64,000 nt of DNA, from assembly GCA_017306865.1 (NCBI GenBank), contig JAFKHH010000013.1:62001-126000 (forward strand). Reading direction: 5' to 3'. Below are positions 45,616-56,700 of the stretch, in pieces. This stretch comes from Filimonas sp. (lineage in GTDB: Bacteria > Bacteroidota > Bacteroidia > Chitinophagales > Chitinophagaceae). Numbering within the stretch: the first letter of the stretch is position 1; each line of letters begins with the position of its first letter. A model generated the notes under the pieces. It did no database searches, was not told where the DNA came from, and was given only the letters and a program-made list of their open reading frames with translations. Both the position numbers and the translations under genes were made by a program.

Positions 45616-46131
45616 ATGGAAGCAGTAAATATTACAACGAAATTTACGATAGGTTCAGAGCAGGGGCTTGCAGCATTAAGCTACCTCACAAGAACAATAG
45701 CTGTAGAGAAATTCTCAGGTCTTGTGCCGCCGGATGTATTGAAAGGATATATACAGGCGCAGTTTAATGATAAGCGATTGATCAACGAAACAAACAGCAT
45801 GTCAAATCAGTGGCTGGTTGTATATGCCGGTGACGCACCAGCGGGTTATGCGCGCATTACATCTGAAGGCGCACGGCCGGAGGAGCTGCGTGGGAAACGG
45901 TCAATACGGATAGCAGATTTTGCTTTGCTAAAAGAATATGATAAGGCTGAAATAAAGCAATCGTTGTTTGATAAATGTATGATAGCCTGCAAAGCCTACG
46001 AAAATATCTGGATGAAAGAATACAAAGAGAATCCTTGTTTGTCCTTTTTCGAGTCTGCAGGTTTTGTAAAACAGGCAGCGTTATTTCAACATACAGATTT
46101 ACCGTTAGATGTTATATGCCTGATCAGGTAA
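45616..46131 (+). CDS. GNAT family N-acetyltransferase
   Basis: A 171-residue acetyl-CoA-dependent acetyltransferase of the GNAT fold. Motif A is around GKRSIRIADFALLKEY and KQSLFDKCMIACKAY, and the C-terminal motif is PCLSFFESAGFVKQA (the family's F-[YF]-x-x-x-G-F turn). WLVVYAGDAPAGYARI is the central strand. The acetyl acceptor is unknown. The gene is divergent from the thioesterase across a region with MocR-like boxes, suggesting joint control. Confidence 0.8.
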   Translation: MEAVNITTKFTIGSEQGLAALSYLTRTIAVEKFSGLVPPDVLKGYIQAQFNDKRLINETNSMSNQWLVVYAGDAPAGYARITSEGARPEELRGKRSIRIADFALLKEYDKAEIKQSLFDKCMIACKAYENIWMKEYKENPCLSFFESAGFVKQAALFQHTDLPLDVICLIR

Positions 46132-46147
46132 AAGAATTTGTGAGCCA

Positions 46148-46176
46148 CGCAAAGCGTAAATGTTTTTCTCTTTGCG
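46148..46176. terminator. Weak hairpin between convergent genes
   Basis: cgcaaag (46148-46154) pairs with ctttgcg (46170-46176) around a T-rich loop, between the convergent GNAT and serine hydrolase genes. No strong T-run follows. Confidence 0.3.
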
Positions 46177-46192
46177 CAATTGATAAAACCTG

Positions 46193-47353
46193 TTACGGCT
46201 TCTTTTTAAAAAGTGCCAATCGTATATTTTCTTTTAAAGCAGAAAGATTTTCCTGCGGTGTAGTCTCATTCACAAACAAAACAATACCTGCCTGTTGTTC
46301 AGGATACATAAAGCAAAGTGCGGTGAAGCCAAACCCATCACGCCCCGTGTGCATAATGTAGCGACAGCCATCATCTTCTTTGCCCATCATCCAATTTAGA
46401 CCTAATTGCATGCCATCTGCGGTTGTATAAGTTGGCTGATGGCTTAGTGTAGTTACAGCATCTCGGGTGTTAAGATTGGCCTTAATATAACGTAGCATAT
46501 CGTTCGGCGTAGAGAACATGTTAGGGGCGCCTCTGAAACCTTCATCCACCACTAAGGGTAAAATATTCCCCTTGTCGTCATGCCCGGCGGGTAGCAGTTT
46601 TTCTTCCTCCTTAGACAAAGCAGGTCTTGTATTTGTCATCTGGTATTTATGCTGCAGATAAGTGGTAATGAGTGAAGGATAAGGGCGATGATATACCTGC
46701 TGCAAAAGTGCAATAAGTACCATCATCGCATTGCCATTGTACCGGTATGCAGTACCAGGTATAGTATCTACTGTAAAATGGTGCATGTCTGCCAGCAGGC
46801 TATCCGCTGTATAACTGTTATAAAAATGCTTTAAACCCTGTGGCGGCAATTTTACTATGCTGTCTAAATACGCATCACTATAAGGGCGTGATAACTCAGG
46901 CAATCCTGAAGTGTGGTTGGCCAAATGTTGTACCTGTATAGGATGGCCTTCATATACAAGATTAGGGTAGGATACCGGGAAATACTTCCTTATATCATCT
47001 GTTAGTTTTACCTTTTGTTCTACTACTGCATTTGCCAGCATCCAACCGGCAAATGTTTTTGCAATAGATCCAATGCCATAAAAAGTGTTGCCATTGGGTA
47101 ATGCATCTTTGCCTTTTGCATAATTGTATTCATAAGTGTTACCCTTGTCATAAATACCGACGGATAGGTTGAATGTGTTGGGCGAGGATAAGTAAGCTGT
47201 GGCGTACTCCTGTACAATGCGGTCTATCCTGCTTTTTAATGAATTGTCAGTCTTGATCTTTTGAGACAGGGATACCTGTTGACCCAGAGCAGTAGTGGCT
47301 GCCAGGTAAAAAAGGGTAGTGTAAATGAAATGCTTTACTAAACGGGATGTCAT
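46193..47353 (-). CDS. Serine hydrolase, beta-lactamase/PBP-like
   Basis: A 386-residue exported serine hydrolase of the class C beta-lactamase/AmpH-like family, with signal peptide to TTALGQQ. The nucleophile motif SxxK is in FYGIGSIAKTFAG, the second motif is the YRYNGNAMM (Tyr-x-Asn) region and the third is MHTGRDGFG (HTG). LANHTSGLPEL is the usual loop. Such proteins are often D-aminopeptidases or esterases; beta-lactam hydrolysis is not implied. It is monocistronic. Confidence 0.9.
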   Translation of the reverse strand: MTSRLVKHFIYTTLFYLAATTALGQQVSLSQKIKTDNSLKSRIDRIVQEYATAYLSSPNTFNLSVGIYDKGNTYEYNYAKGKDALPNGNTFYGIGSIAKTFAGWMLANAVVEQKVKLTDDIRKYFPVSYPNLVYEGHPIQVQHLANHTSGLPELSRPYSDAYLDSIVKLPPQGLKHFYNSYTADSLLADMHHFTVDTIPGTAYRYNGNAMMVLIALLQQVYHRPYPSLITTYLQHKYQMTNTRPALSKEEEKLLPAGHDDKGNILPLVVDEGFRGAPNMFSTPNDMLRYIKANLNTRDAVTTLSHQPTYTTADGMQLGLNWMMGKEDDGCRYIMHTGRDGFGFTALCFMYPEQQAGIVLFVNETTPQENLSALKENIRLALFKKKP

Positions 47354-47756
47354 ATTGGATATTTATACCAGGCTGAATTTACTCATCTTATGCAAAAAAG
47401 TAAAAAAGATATATAGAAAATGACTCTTGCACGCGGCCATAGCCGGGAATTATTTTGTTATACTATGGTTCCTCTTTTTTTATAGAAAGTTATACAAAAC
47501 AGCAGATATCTACATAATATAAGTGTGAGAGGCACGTTGGTACTTAGTGATGGCATCATACAATTCTTCTAAAATCGTACACACATAAACTACGAGTTGA
47601 TCTAAATTCTTATTTTTTTAAACCAATACGTAGGTTAGTTGTTAGACATCAAAGCTAACACGGACGACTGTTTCTCTTGGCGTTAATCTGCCAGACCGTT
47701 TTTTTGCGCCTTTTCATTTCGATTAGCCAGAAATCTATAGTCTAAAATACCAGCGT
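47354..47756. other. 400-bp upstream region of giant surface protein gene
   Basis: It separates the divergent serine hydrolase and the 10.9-kb gene. A/T-rich with no ORF above 40 codons that I would support. A cttggcgttaatctgccag hairpin-like stretch lies near 47677-47695, followed by T residues. Promoters of both genes must lie here but were not resolved. Confidence 0.35.
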
Positions 47757-50700
47757 ATGCAAAATATGCACACTAACTTATTTGTGAGAAAGACACTGCT
47801 GTTTTTTATCGTCGCTATATTTATTAACCTGACAGGTATTACAGGCTTTGCACAAACTTGCACCGGATCTTTGGGTGATCCGATATTCAAAGAAACATTT
47901 GGGGATGCAGGCACAACAGTAAAGCCCACGCTGGGGCCAGCCCTGCCTCCGGGCATAACCACCTATACATATTATAGCCCGGCAACTGTATCAAGGCCGG
48001 TAGGCCCTTACCCGGGGCAGTACACCATTAGTAATACAACACGCGGATATAACAATACATACTTTGTAGACAGGCCAGACCATACTACAGGAACAGGTAC
48101 AGGGTACTGTATGGTGGTGGATGCAAATGCAACGCCAGATAAATTTTATGAGCGTACCATAACCGGTTTATGTGCAGGTACTACTTTCGAGTTTTCTGCA
48201 TGGATCATGAATATAAACCCGAATACATCATCGGGTACTTCTAAGCCAAGTCTTCGCTTTGATATAGTAGACGCCAGTAATAACACTGTTTTGAAAAGTG
48301 TTTCTACCGGTACGATTGATTATGACCCCAACGCATCTACTGCATGGAAAAGACAATCAGGCATATTTCAAATGCCACAAGGAACAAGTACCATTATCTT
48401 ACGTATTTATAGTAATACACCTAGCAGCAATGGTAATGATCTTGCGTTAGATGATATTGCTTTTGCTGCTTGTGGTCCGCCAATCAGTTTTACACAAAAC
48501 CCCGGTGTGGTTTGCAGTAATAGCACAGCCGGTTTTACGGTATCACTTCCATCAGGCAGCTATTCCCATTACTATTTTAAAGTACAGAAAAGACCACTTG
48601 GTACTACAGCCTGGGCAGATGAAGGCAATGCAATAGACAATGGTACAAGCAATACCTACAATGTAAGTATCAGCAACGCAAAAGGAGGTTTTGAATATAG
48701 GGTAATAGCCGCTGGCGGATTGGAAGAGTTTAATAATGTGTATTGCCGCGTAGCTTCAGACCCGGTAGAACTTAAAGTGATTGACTTTTCTGTTAATATA
48801 AACGGACCCTCTTTTGTTTGTTACAATAATACAGCTACACTGAATGCTGTGATCGTACCTTCTGCGGGTACAGGCACACCTGCCTCTGGCTATACATACA
48901 CGTGGGAGCAAAGTGATAATGGAAGCGGCCCGTGGACAACTGTAGCGGGCGTAACCGGTGCAACATATACTACACCTGCACTTACAGCGGCTAAATATTA
49001 TCGTGTAAGTGCTACTGTGAGCGGTTGTGGTGGCAATGGTGTATCCAGTGTGTTCCAGCTACAGGTCAATCCACAGAATACAGCTACACTCTCTCCGGTA
49101 GCACAGCTATGTGTAGGTGGCAATGAATTTTTATTGCTCTTTAAGATCAATTCCGGCAGCCCGGATAATTATACGATCTCTTCTTCCGATCTGCCGAATT
49201 TCAATAACATTCTCAACAACGCATTAACTGCAAGTCCTTTGCGCGTAGGCATACCATCAGGTACACAGCCTGGAACCTATCATCTCAACTTTAGTGTGCG
49301 TTCCTCTGCAGATGGTTGTTCGTCTGTTTCTTATCCATTTACCATTACGATCAATCCATATCCTGATACGGCCAAAGCCGGAACGGACCAGCAGTTATGT
49401 GCAGCTACAACTGCACAGCTAAATGCTACAGCGCCAGCTATAGGAACAGGTACATGGTCGCAGTTAAGCGGTCCATCCACCTCTGTAATAGCTAATCCTA
49501 ATCTACCTGGTACTGGCATCAGCAACCTGCAAACAGGTACATATGTTTATCAATGGTCTGTTGCGAATAGTGTTTGTCCAGTGTCTGTTGCTACTGTCAG
49601 TATCACCAATGTGGCTGCAGCGCCCGCAGCAAATGCAGGTAACGATACGGTGCAATACAATTCCGGGCAGTTCCGTATGAATGCAAATGCAGTTGCGTCT
49701 CCTATGGGTACATGGACGGTGGCAAGCGGTAGTGCAACTATACAGGACATCCATGATCCAAATACGATTGTTACGCTTGCGCCTAATACAACAGCTATAC
49801 TTGTATGGACTATAAATAACGGAACCTGCCCTCCGGGCAGCGATAGTGTGAAGCTGACCTATACCCGTGCGGCAGATATCCGTATAAGCAAAGTAGTACA
49901 AACAGCAGGGCCATATATAGCAGGGCAGTCCATTAGTTATCGTATTGTGATAACCAATGCGGGGCCTAGTGATGCGACGAGCGTACGGATTACAGATGCG
50001 CTTCCTGCAGGATTTACGCCGGGCAGTATTGCCACTACAACCATCAATGGCGCAGCGGTTATACAGAATAATACATCGGGGTCTAATATAGATATTACAG
50101 GCGCCATTCCGGCTAATGTAAATGCGCAGATCATGATCGATGTAAGTGGAAAGATCAGTGCAGCCTTTTCCGGTAACCTGTCCAACACAGCTACTGCTGT
50201 GTCGCAAAACGAACCAGACCCTGACGGTGCTACAGCCACCGTTGTTATACCTGTTGTACGCAAACCTTATTTCCTTATCAATAAAACAGGGCCGTCACAA
50301 TCTGCAGCAGGTGTGCCGATCACCTACGTGATCATCGCACAAAATACAGGCATTAGCGATGCGGTAAATGCTGTTATTACAGATACCATAGCTACAACCA
50401 TAACAGGTGTAACATGGAGTGCTACCGCTACGGGTAAAGCCACTATTGTATCAGGTGCTACAGGTTCCGGTACTAATATTTCTGTAACGGCAAATATGCC
50501 CGGATCAGATACGGGTGCTATACGGATTACGGTGACTGGTACTATTGCCTCCGGTGTTACTGGTAATATTTTAAATAAAGCGATACTAACACCATCAGAA
50601 ACACCGGCAGGTATTTTTGTTTCCAACACAGTTACTACAAATGTATTCGGCTCTCCGGGGCTTGCCATCTCTAAGAGCAGGACAAGCGGCCCGGCAATTG

Positions 50701-53700
50701 CGGGCAATACAATTGCCTATGACATCATATTGCAGAACAATGGCCCGAGTGATGCAGTCGCTTCTGTAATACGGGATACTGTGCCCGCTATGATCTCGCA
50801 GGTACAATGGACTGCTATAGCACAGAGTGGTGCAGTTGTTGTTTCCGGCGCTACTGGTACGGGCAATATAATAGCTGTAACTGCCAATGTTCCTGCAGGT
50901 GCATTAAACGTTATTACCATTCATGTAACAGGTACGATCAGTCCTGACTTTGCAGGTGATATACTCAATAGAGCTGTTGCCATACCTGCCGAAGCAGGCG
51001 GTCAAACCGTTACAGCGCAGGATCTGACAACTGTTACCAAACAAGTTCGTTTAACTATTCAGAAAAATGCACCGCCTGCAGCGTATGCAGGCCAGCAAGG
51101 TTCATTTACCATAGATGTTACAAACACCGGCGTGTCTAACGCCACCGGTGCAGTTATCTCAGATGTGGTGCCTATTGTGTTATCAAACATAACATGGACT
51201 GCGAGTGTGCTGCAAGGCACGGGGCAAATAACAAGTGGTGCTACCGGGGCAGGCAACAATGTTTTAGTGACTGCGAATATCAATGCAGGCGCTACAGTAC
51301 GCATCATAGTATATGGCTCATTACTGCCAAACATTGCTGGTGCAATAAGCAATACGGCAACCGTTACTCCTTCTGAGCCAAATACGAGCCCTGCAAGCTC
51401 TACCACTATTACCAATATTAGCATACAATCCATACTGGCCATTACCAAAGCTGGCCCTGATAGTCTTAATGCAGGTACGCCTATACGGTATGTACTGGAA
51501 GCGCATAACGCAGGCCCAAGTAACGCATTAGGTACAATTATTACAGATGTGATTCCGCCAGAAGTGCAACAGGTTACGTGGACTGCTCAGGCTGCTGGCA
51601 ATGCCCGTATTATAAGCGGTGCAAGCGGAACAGGTAATCAGCTAAATGTAAAAGGTGATATACCTGCCGATGCAAATAGTAAGATCATTTTAATAGTGAA
51701 TGGTATTGTTTCAAGCGCTACCTCCGGCAGTATTACCAATAAAGCAGTCATTACTCCGGCAGATACTGGTAGCAAAGCTGACAGTGCTATTAAGGTAACC
51801 AAAGTTTCGCGTTTGCCGTCGCTCATTGTTACCAAGTCGGCAGTAGATCGTGCGCTGGCAGGAGATAGCCTGACCTATTATATAGAAGTAACCAATACCG
51901 GTAATGCAGATGCGATCAATAGTGTGATAGCAGATAATGTACCGGCACAAATAAGTGGTGTTATCTGGAAAGCAAGTATTACTGGTAATGGTAGCATCAC
52001 CGGCCCGTCATCAGGTACGGGCAATGCAATAAGCATAACCGCTTCTTTACGTGGTGGTGCATCTAATAAACTGGTATTGACTGTTACAGGTAAAATCTCT
52101 CCGGCATATAATGGTACGTTGACGAATACCGTAACCGTTACACCGGCAGAGCCCATTGCGCCACTGAGTGCTACTAAAGTAGTTACTGTAGGAAAAATAC
52201 CGCAGATGCGTGTCTCTAAGGTTGGACCTGCGGAATTGGAGGCAGGAGAAACTATTTTCTATGAGATCATTATTAATAATCCTGGTAAGTCCGATGCGAA
52301 CGCACTTACATTGCGCGACAGTATTCCGGGTGCAGTAGAAAGTATAACATGGAAAGCTGAAACAACTGGTAGCGCAGTGATTGCTACAGGACAAACCGGA
52401 GCAGGTAATATTTTAACGCTAACGGGAGATCTGCCGGCAGGCGCAGGCAATAGTATTGTTATTAAGGTAACGGGAAAAGTGAAACGCGATTTCAGCGGAA
52501 CATTTGAAAATATTGCGACTGTAATACCTTCGGAAACAGGCGCAGATACGGTGATCTCTAATCCTGTATTCACTACGGTAACGCGCATACCACGATTAGA
52601 TATAGTAAAAGCAGCGCCTGCAACTGCAAATGCAGGTGAGACTATTACGTATATATTAACGGCGTTGAACTCCGGAACGTCCAATGCAAAATCTGCTGCG
52701 ATCATAGATTCTTTGCCGCTCTTGCTGCTGAACCCGCAATGGACAGCAGCAGCACCTGATAGCGCAGTTATATTGCAGGGCGCGAGTGGTAGCGGTAGTG
52801 TGGTAAATGTAGTAGCGGATATGCCTGCCGGTAGTAAAATACTGGTTACAGTAACGGGTAAAATTCCAAATAATACATCTGCAGATTCTATTGTAAATAT
52901 TGCGCGGATAGTGCCATCAGAGCCAGGCGCAGCCACCGGCTATTCTTTCCGTAAGGTGACTAAGATTGGCAGAATGCCATCGCTGACCATTGGTAAAACT
53001 GGGCCTGCATCATTATACGCTGGTGAAACAATAGCCTATGTGCTTAGCATTAGTAACGCAGGCCCTAGCATAGCAGGGCAGGCTGTTATTACAGATACAC
53101 TACCGGTGCAGATTGAAAACAGCACATGGACTGCAACAGCAAATGGTAACTCAGCCGTTACCAGCGGACAAAGCGGAACAGGAAATATTATAAGAGTAGT
53201 AGCAGACATAGTACCGGGTAATGATAATGTGGTTACTATAACTATTTCAGGAACGGTTAATGATTACTACCAGGGCAGCCTAACAAATATTGCAACTGTT
53301 ACACCTACTGAAGCTGGTATAGCGCCCGTTCGCTCTCCGCAATTGGTAACGGATGTAACGCGGTATGCAGAAATAGACATCATCAAAACGGCGCCAGCTA
53401 CAGTTACGCCAGGCAACCGTATATCTTATGGGTTCTCTATTTACAACAGGGGGCCGAGTTCTGCGCGCGATGTAGTGATCAGGGATATTATTCCATCTAC
53501 TATACTCAATGCCACATGGGCTGCTGTTACGGCAGGCAGTGCTGTTATTACTTCAGATACATCAGGTACAGGTAATACTTTAATGATCAAAGGCAACCTG
53601 CCGCCAGTAAGTAAAAACGCAAAAATACTGATTGAAGCAAGAGGTATAGTTGACCCTGCCTTTACTGGTACTGATATTACCAATACGGCTGTTGTATACA

Positions 53701-56700
53701 ATGATCCTGCAATTACTACAGCACCACAAACAGATACATCTACTGCTGTTTCTGTAATACAACGCTATACAAATCTCCGTATCAGTAAGAGTGGACCAGC
53801 AAATGGCTCAGCGGGACAACAGGTACAATACATGTTGCGTGTGCAAAATAATGGTCCATCCGATGTGTTTAGCGCAGTCGTACAAGACTTGCTGCCGCCG
53901 GGTGTGATCAATGCTACATGGACAGCAACTTCTTTTAGCAATGTTACAAACATTACACCTGCAAGCGGTACAGGTAACGTACAGTTGACTGCAAATATGG
54001 CCGCAGAAAATAGTGATCTGCGTATTGTGATAACAGGCACATTTGATCCTTCACTTACGGATGGCAGCGTTGTTACGAATACGGCTACTGTTGCATTGCC
54101 ACCTGGCAGTACAGCTATAGATCCTATTCCTGCGGACAATAGCAGCACTGTTAATACAACTATTGATAACACACCATCATTGCGTGTAGCGAAGAGTGGC
54201 CCGGCAGTGGTAACTATCGGAGATCCTATTCAATATACAGTTGTGGTTACCAACGGAGGCGTGGGTGATATAACAGGCATAACTATTACAGATGCTGTAC
54301 CGGTAGGCATACAGGTAACTAGCTGGAGTGCGTCTACTACCGGCACTGCTACAATAACCGGCCCTCTAAGCGGAAGTGGCTCTGTTGTTAATACCGGAGG
54401 TAATATTCCCGCCGGAGCAGCTAATAGCATTGTCCTGGTAATTGATGGAACAGTAACTTCTGCAGCGGGTTCTACACTTGTGAATACTGTTACAGCACAG
54501 GCAGGCACGACCAAGCAAAGCTCTGTTACCACAACCGTTAACCGGTCTACAGATGTTGGCATTGTTAAGAGTGGGCCGAAAAATGTTGTTGCCGGACAGG
54601 AAGCGGGTTATACCATTGAAGTATTTAACTATGGTCCGCTGGATGCAGATAGCATAGTGATCAGGGATCAGATACCTGCGGAACTGATTAACCTGCGGTG
54701 GTATGCATTGGCAACAGGTAATGCTACAGTGCTGGATAGTGTACGAATAGATAGTACTGGTAACAGCATTATACTGCCTGCAAAAATAGCAGCAGGCTCT
54801 GCGAACTATATTACACTGTATGTAGTAGGAAAAGTAGATGGTAGTGTAGCTGCTGCAACTATTAGCAATACCGCAAGTGTAGATGTATATAACCAGACAG
54901 ACTTTAATACAGGTAATAACAGCAGTACGATACAGACAACGGTAAGCCGCTCTGTAAACCTGCAACTACGTAAGACCGGCGCAGCTACCTTATACAGCGG
55001 TAGCCCGATCTCTTATCAACTGATACTTACCAATACCGGCCCTTCCGATGCAGTGAATATAGCGTTGGAAGATGTGGTGCCTGTACAGGTGGAAAATACA
55101 CAATGGAGTGTTGCAGTAAATGGTGGTGCAAGCGTGTCAGGCGTATTCAATGGCACAGGTAATCATGTACAGACGGTAGTGAACATACCTGCGGGACAAG
55201 GTAGCAGCGTTGTGATCACGATTAATGGTAATGTCAATAATGATTTTGCCGGTATCATTCACAATACGGCAACAGCTAAAGGCTCCACTACTGCAGAAGG
55301 TAATGCCAGTGCAGACTTTAGTACAAATGTGTTGCGCAAATCTGCGCTTACAATAGATAAGACAGGCCCGCTTACAGTTACTGCCGGTGGCCGCATATCC
55401 TACGTGATCCGTGCGCAGAATTACGGCCCGTCTTATGCGCGTAATATTGTTGTGACAGACACACTGGATGGCAGGTTAACACAAATCACATGGGCTGCTA
55501 CATCTGCCGGTGGTGCTGTATTCAATAGTGACTCTACAGGTACAGGCAATATAGTAAGGCTGACAGCATCTTTACCTCCGGGTGGTGTTGCTGCTATTAC
55601 AATAGCGGTAAGCGGAACTGTACCATCCGGTGCTACCGGTAGTCTTGTAAACACAGCTACCATTACATCGCCGGATTCGCTCACGGCCGCTGTTGTTTCA
55701 CCACCTGTAACCACGCTTATAGTACAAAAGCCTATTCTCAATATAACAAAACTGGCTCCTTCAGCTTTGTATGCAGGCGACTCTATCAGGTATGTAATAG
55801 CCGTAATGAATACAGGTTTGAGTGACGCACGCAATGCTGTGATCACAGACCTGGTGCCGGCAATGATCACGGGTGTGAACTGGCATGTAGAAAATACAAT
55901 AGGTACTGTTGTGGTAAAAAGTGCATCAGCAGGTACGGGAAATAACATTACGCTGCAGGCTGATATAGCCTCACAGGCCACATTGCTGATCACTGTTACG
56001 GGCAGGGTAAATACATCCTTTGCGGGAACAATTACAAATACGGCTATTGTAACACCGGCAGAGGTGCCGGATGCCCAACCAGATACGGCGATGGCGCAAA
56101 CAAATGTATCTATACTGCCTATACTGGAAATAGCGAAATCCGGGCCAACGCTGATAGTAGCAGGGCAGCCGGTTAGCTACACCATTACGGTAACAAATGT
56201 AGGCCCAAGCCTTGCACAAAATGCAGTGATCATAGATGATCTTGATCCGCGCATATTACAAGCGACCTGGACAGCAACAGCGCGCGGTATTTCTGTAATA
56301 AAACAAGGTGCGCAGGGTAGCGGTAATAAACTATTGGTAACAGCAGATATAGCACCAGGCGATAGCGATATGATAAGCATTACTGTTACAGGTGTTACTG
56401 CGGGAAGTTTGTCTGACTCATTAGTGAATAAAGCTGTGGTAAGAACGGCAGAAACAAACAGATCGGATACTGCAGTGACAAAGGCTATTGTGCAAATGTC
56501 CAGTAATATACGTATTCAAAAGACTGGCCCGTCCAGTGTGACCGCAGGTGATAACATTGCCTATCAAATAACAGTCTACAATGATGGTCCAAGCGATATA
56601 ACGCAACTAAACATTCGAGATACGATACCTGCAGCAATACAGGTAACCGGCTGGACTGTTACCGGAGCAGGTAATACCAACATTACAGGCCCTGTAAGTG

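Noticed and set aside
49503-54965. Long minus-strand ORFs (up to about 234 codons) opposite the giant repeat gene
   Set aside because: They recur at similar spots of each repeat, have odd Cys/Tyr/Arg or Val/Pro-rich composition and no start context. They are shadows of the plus-strand repeat array.
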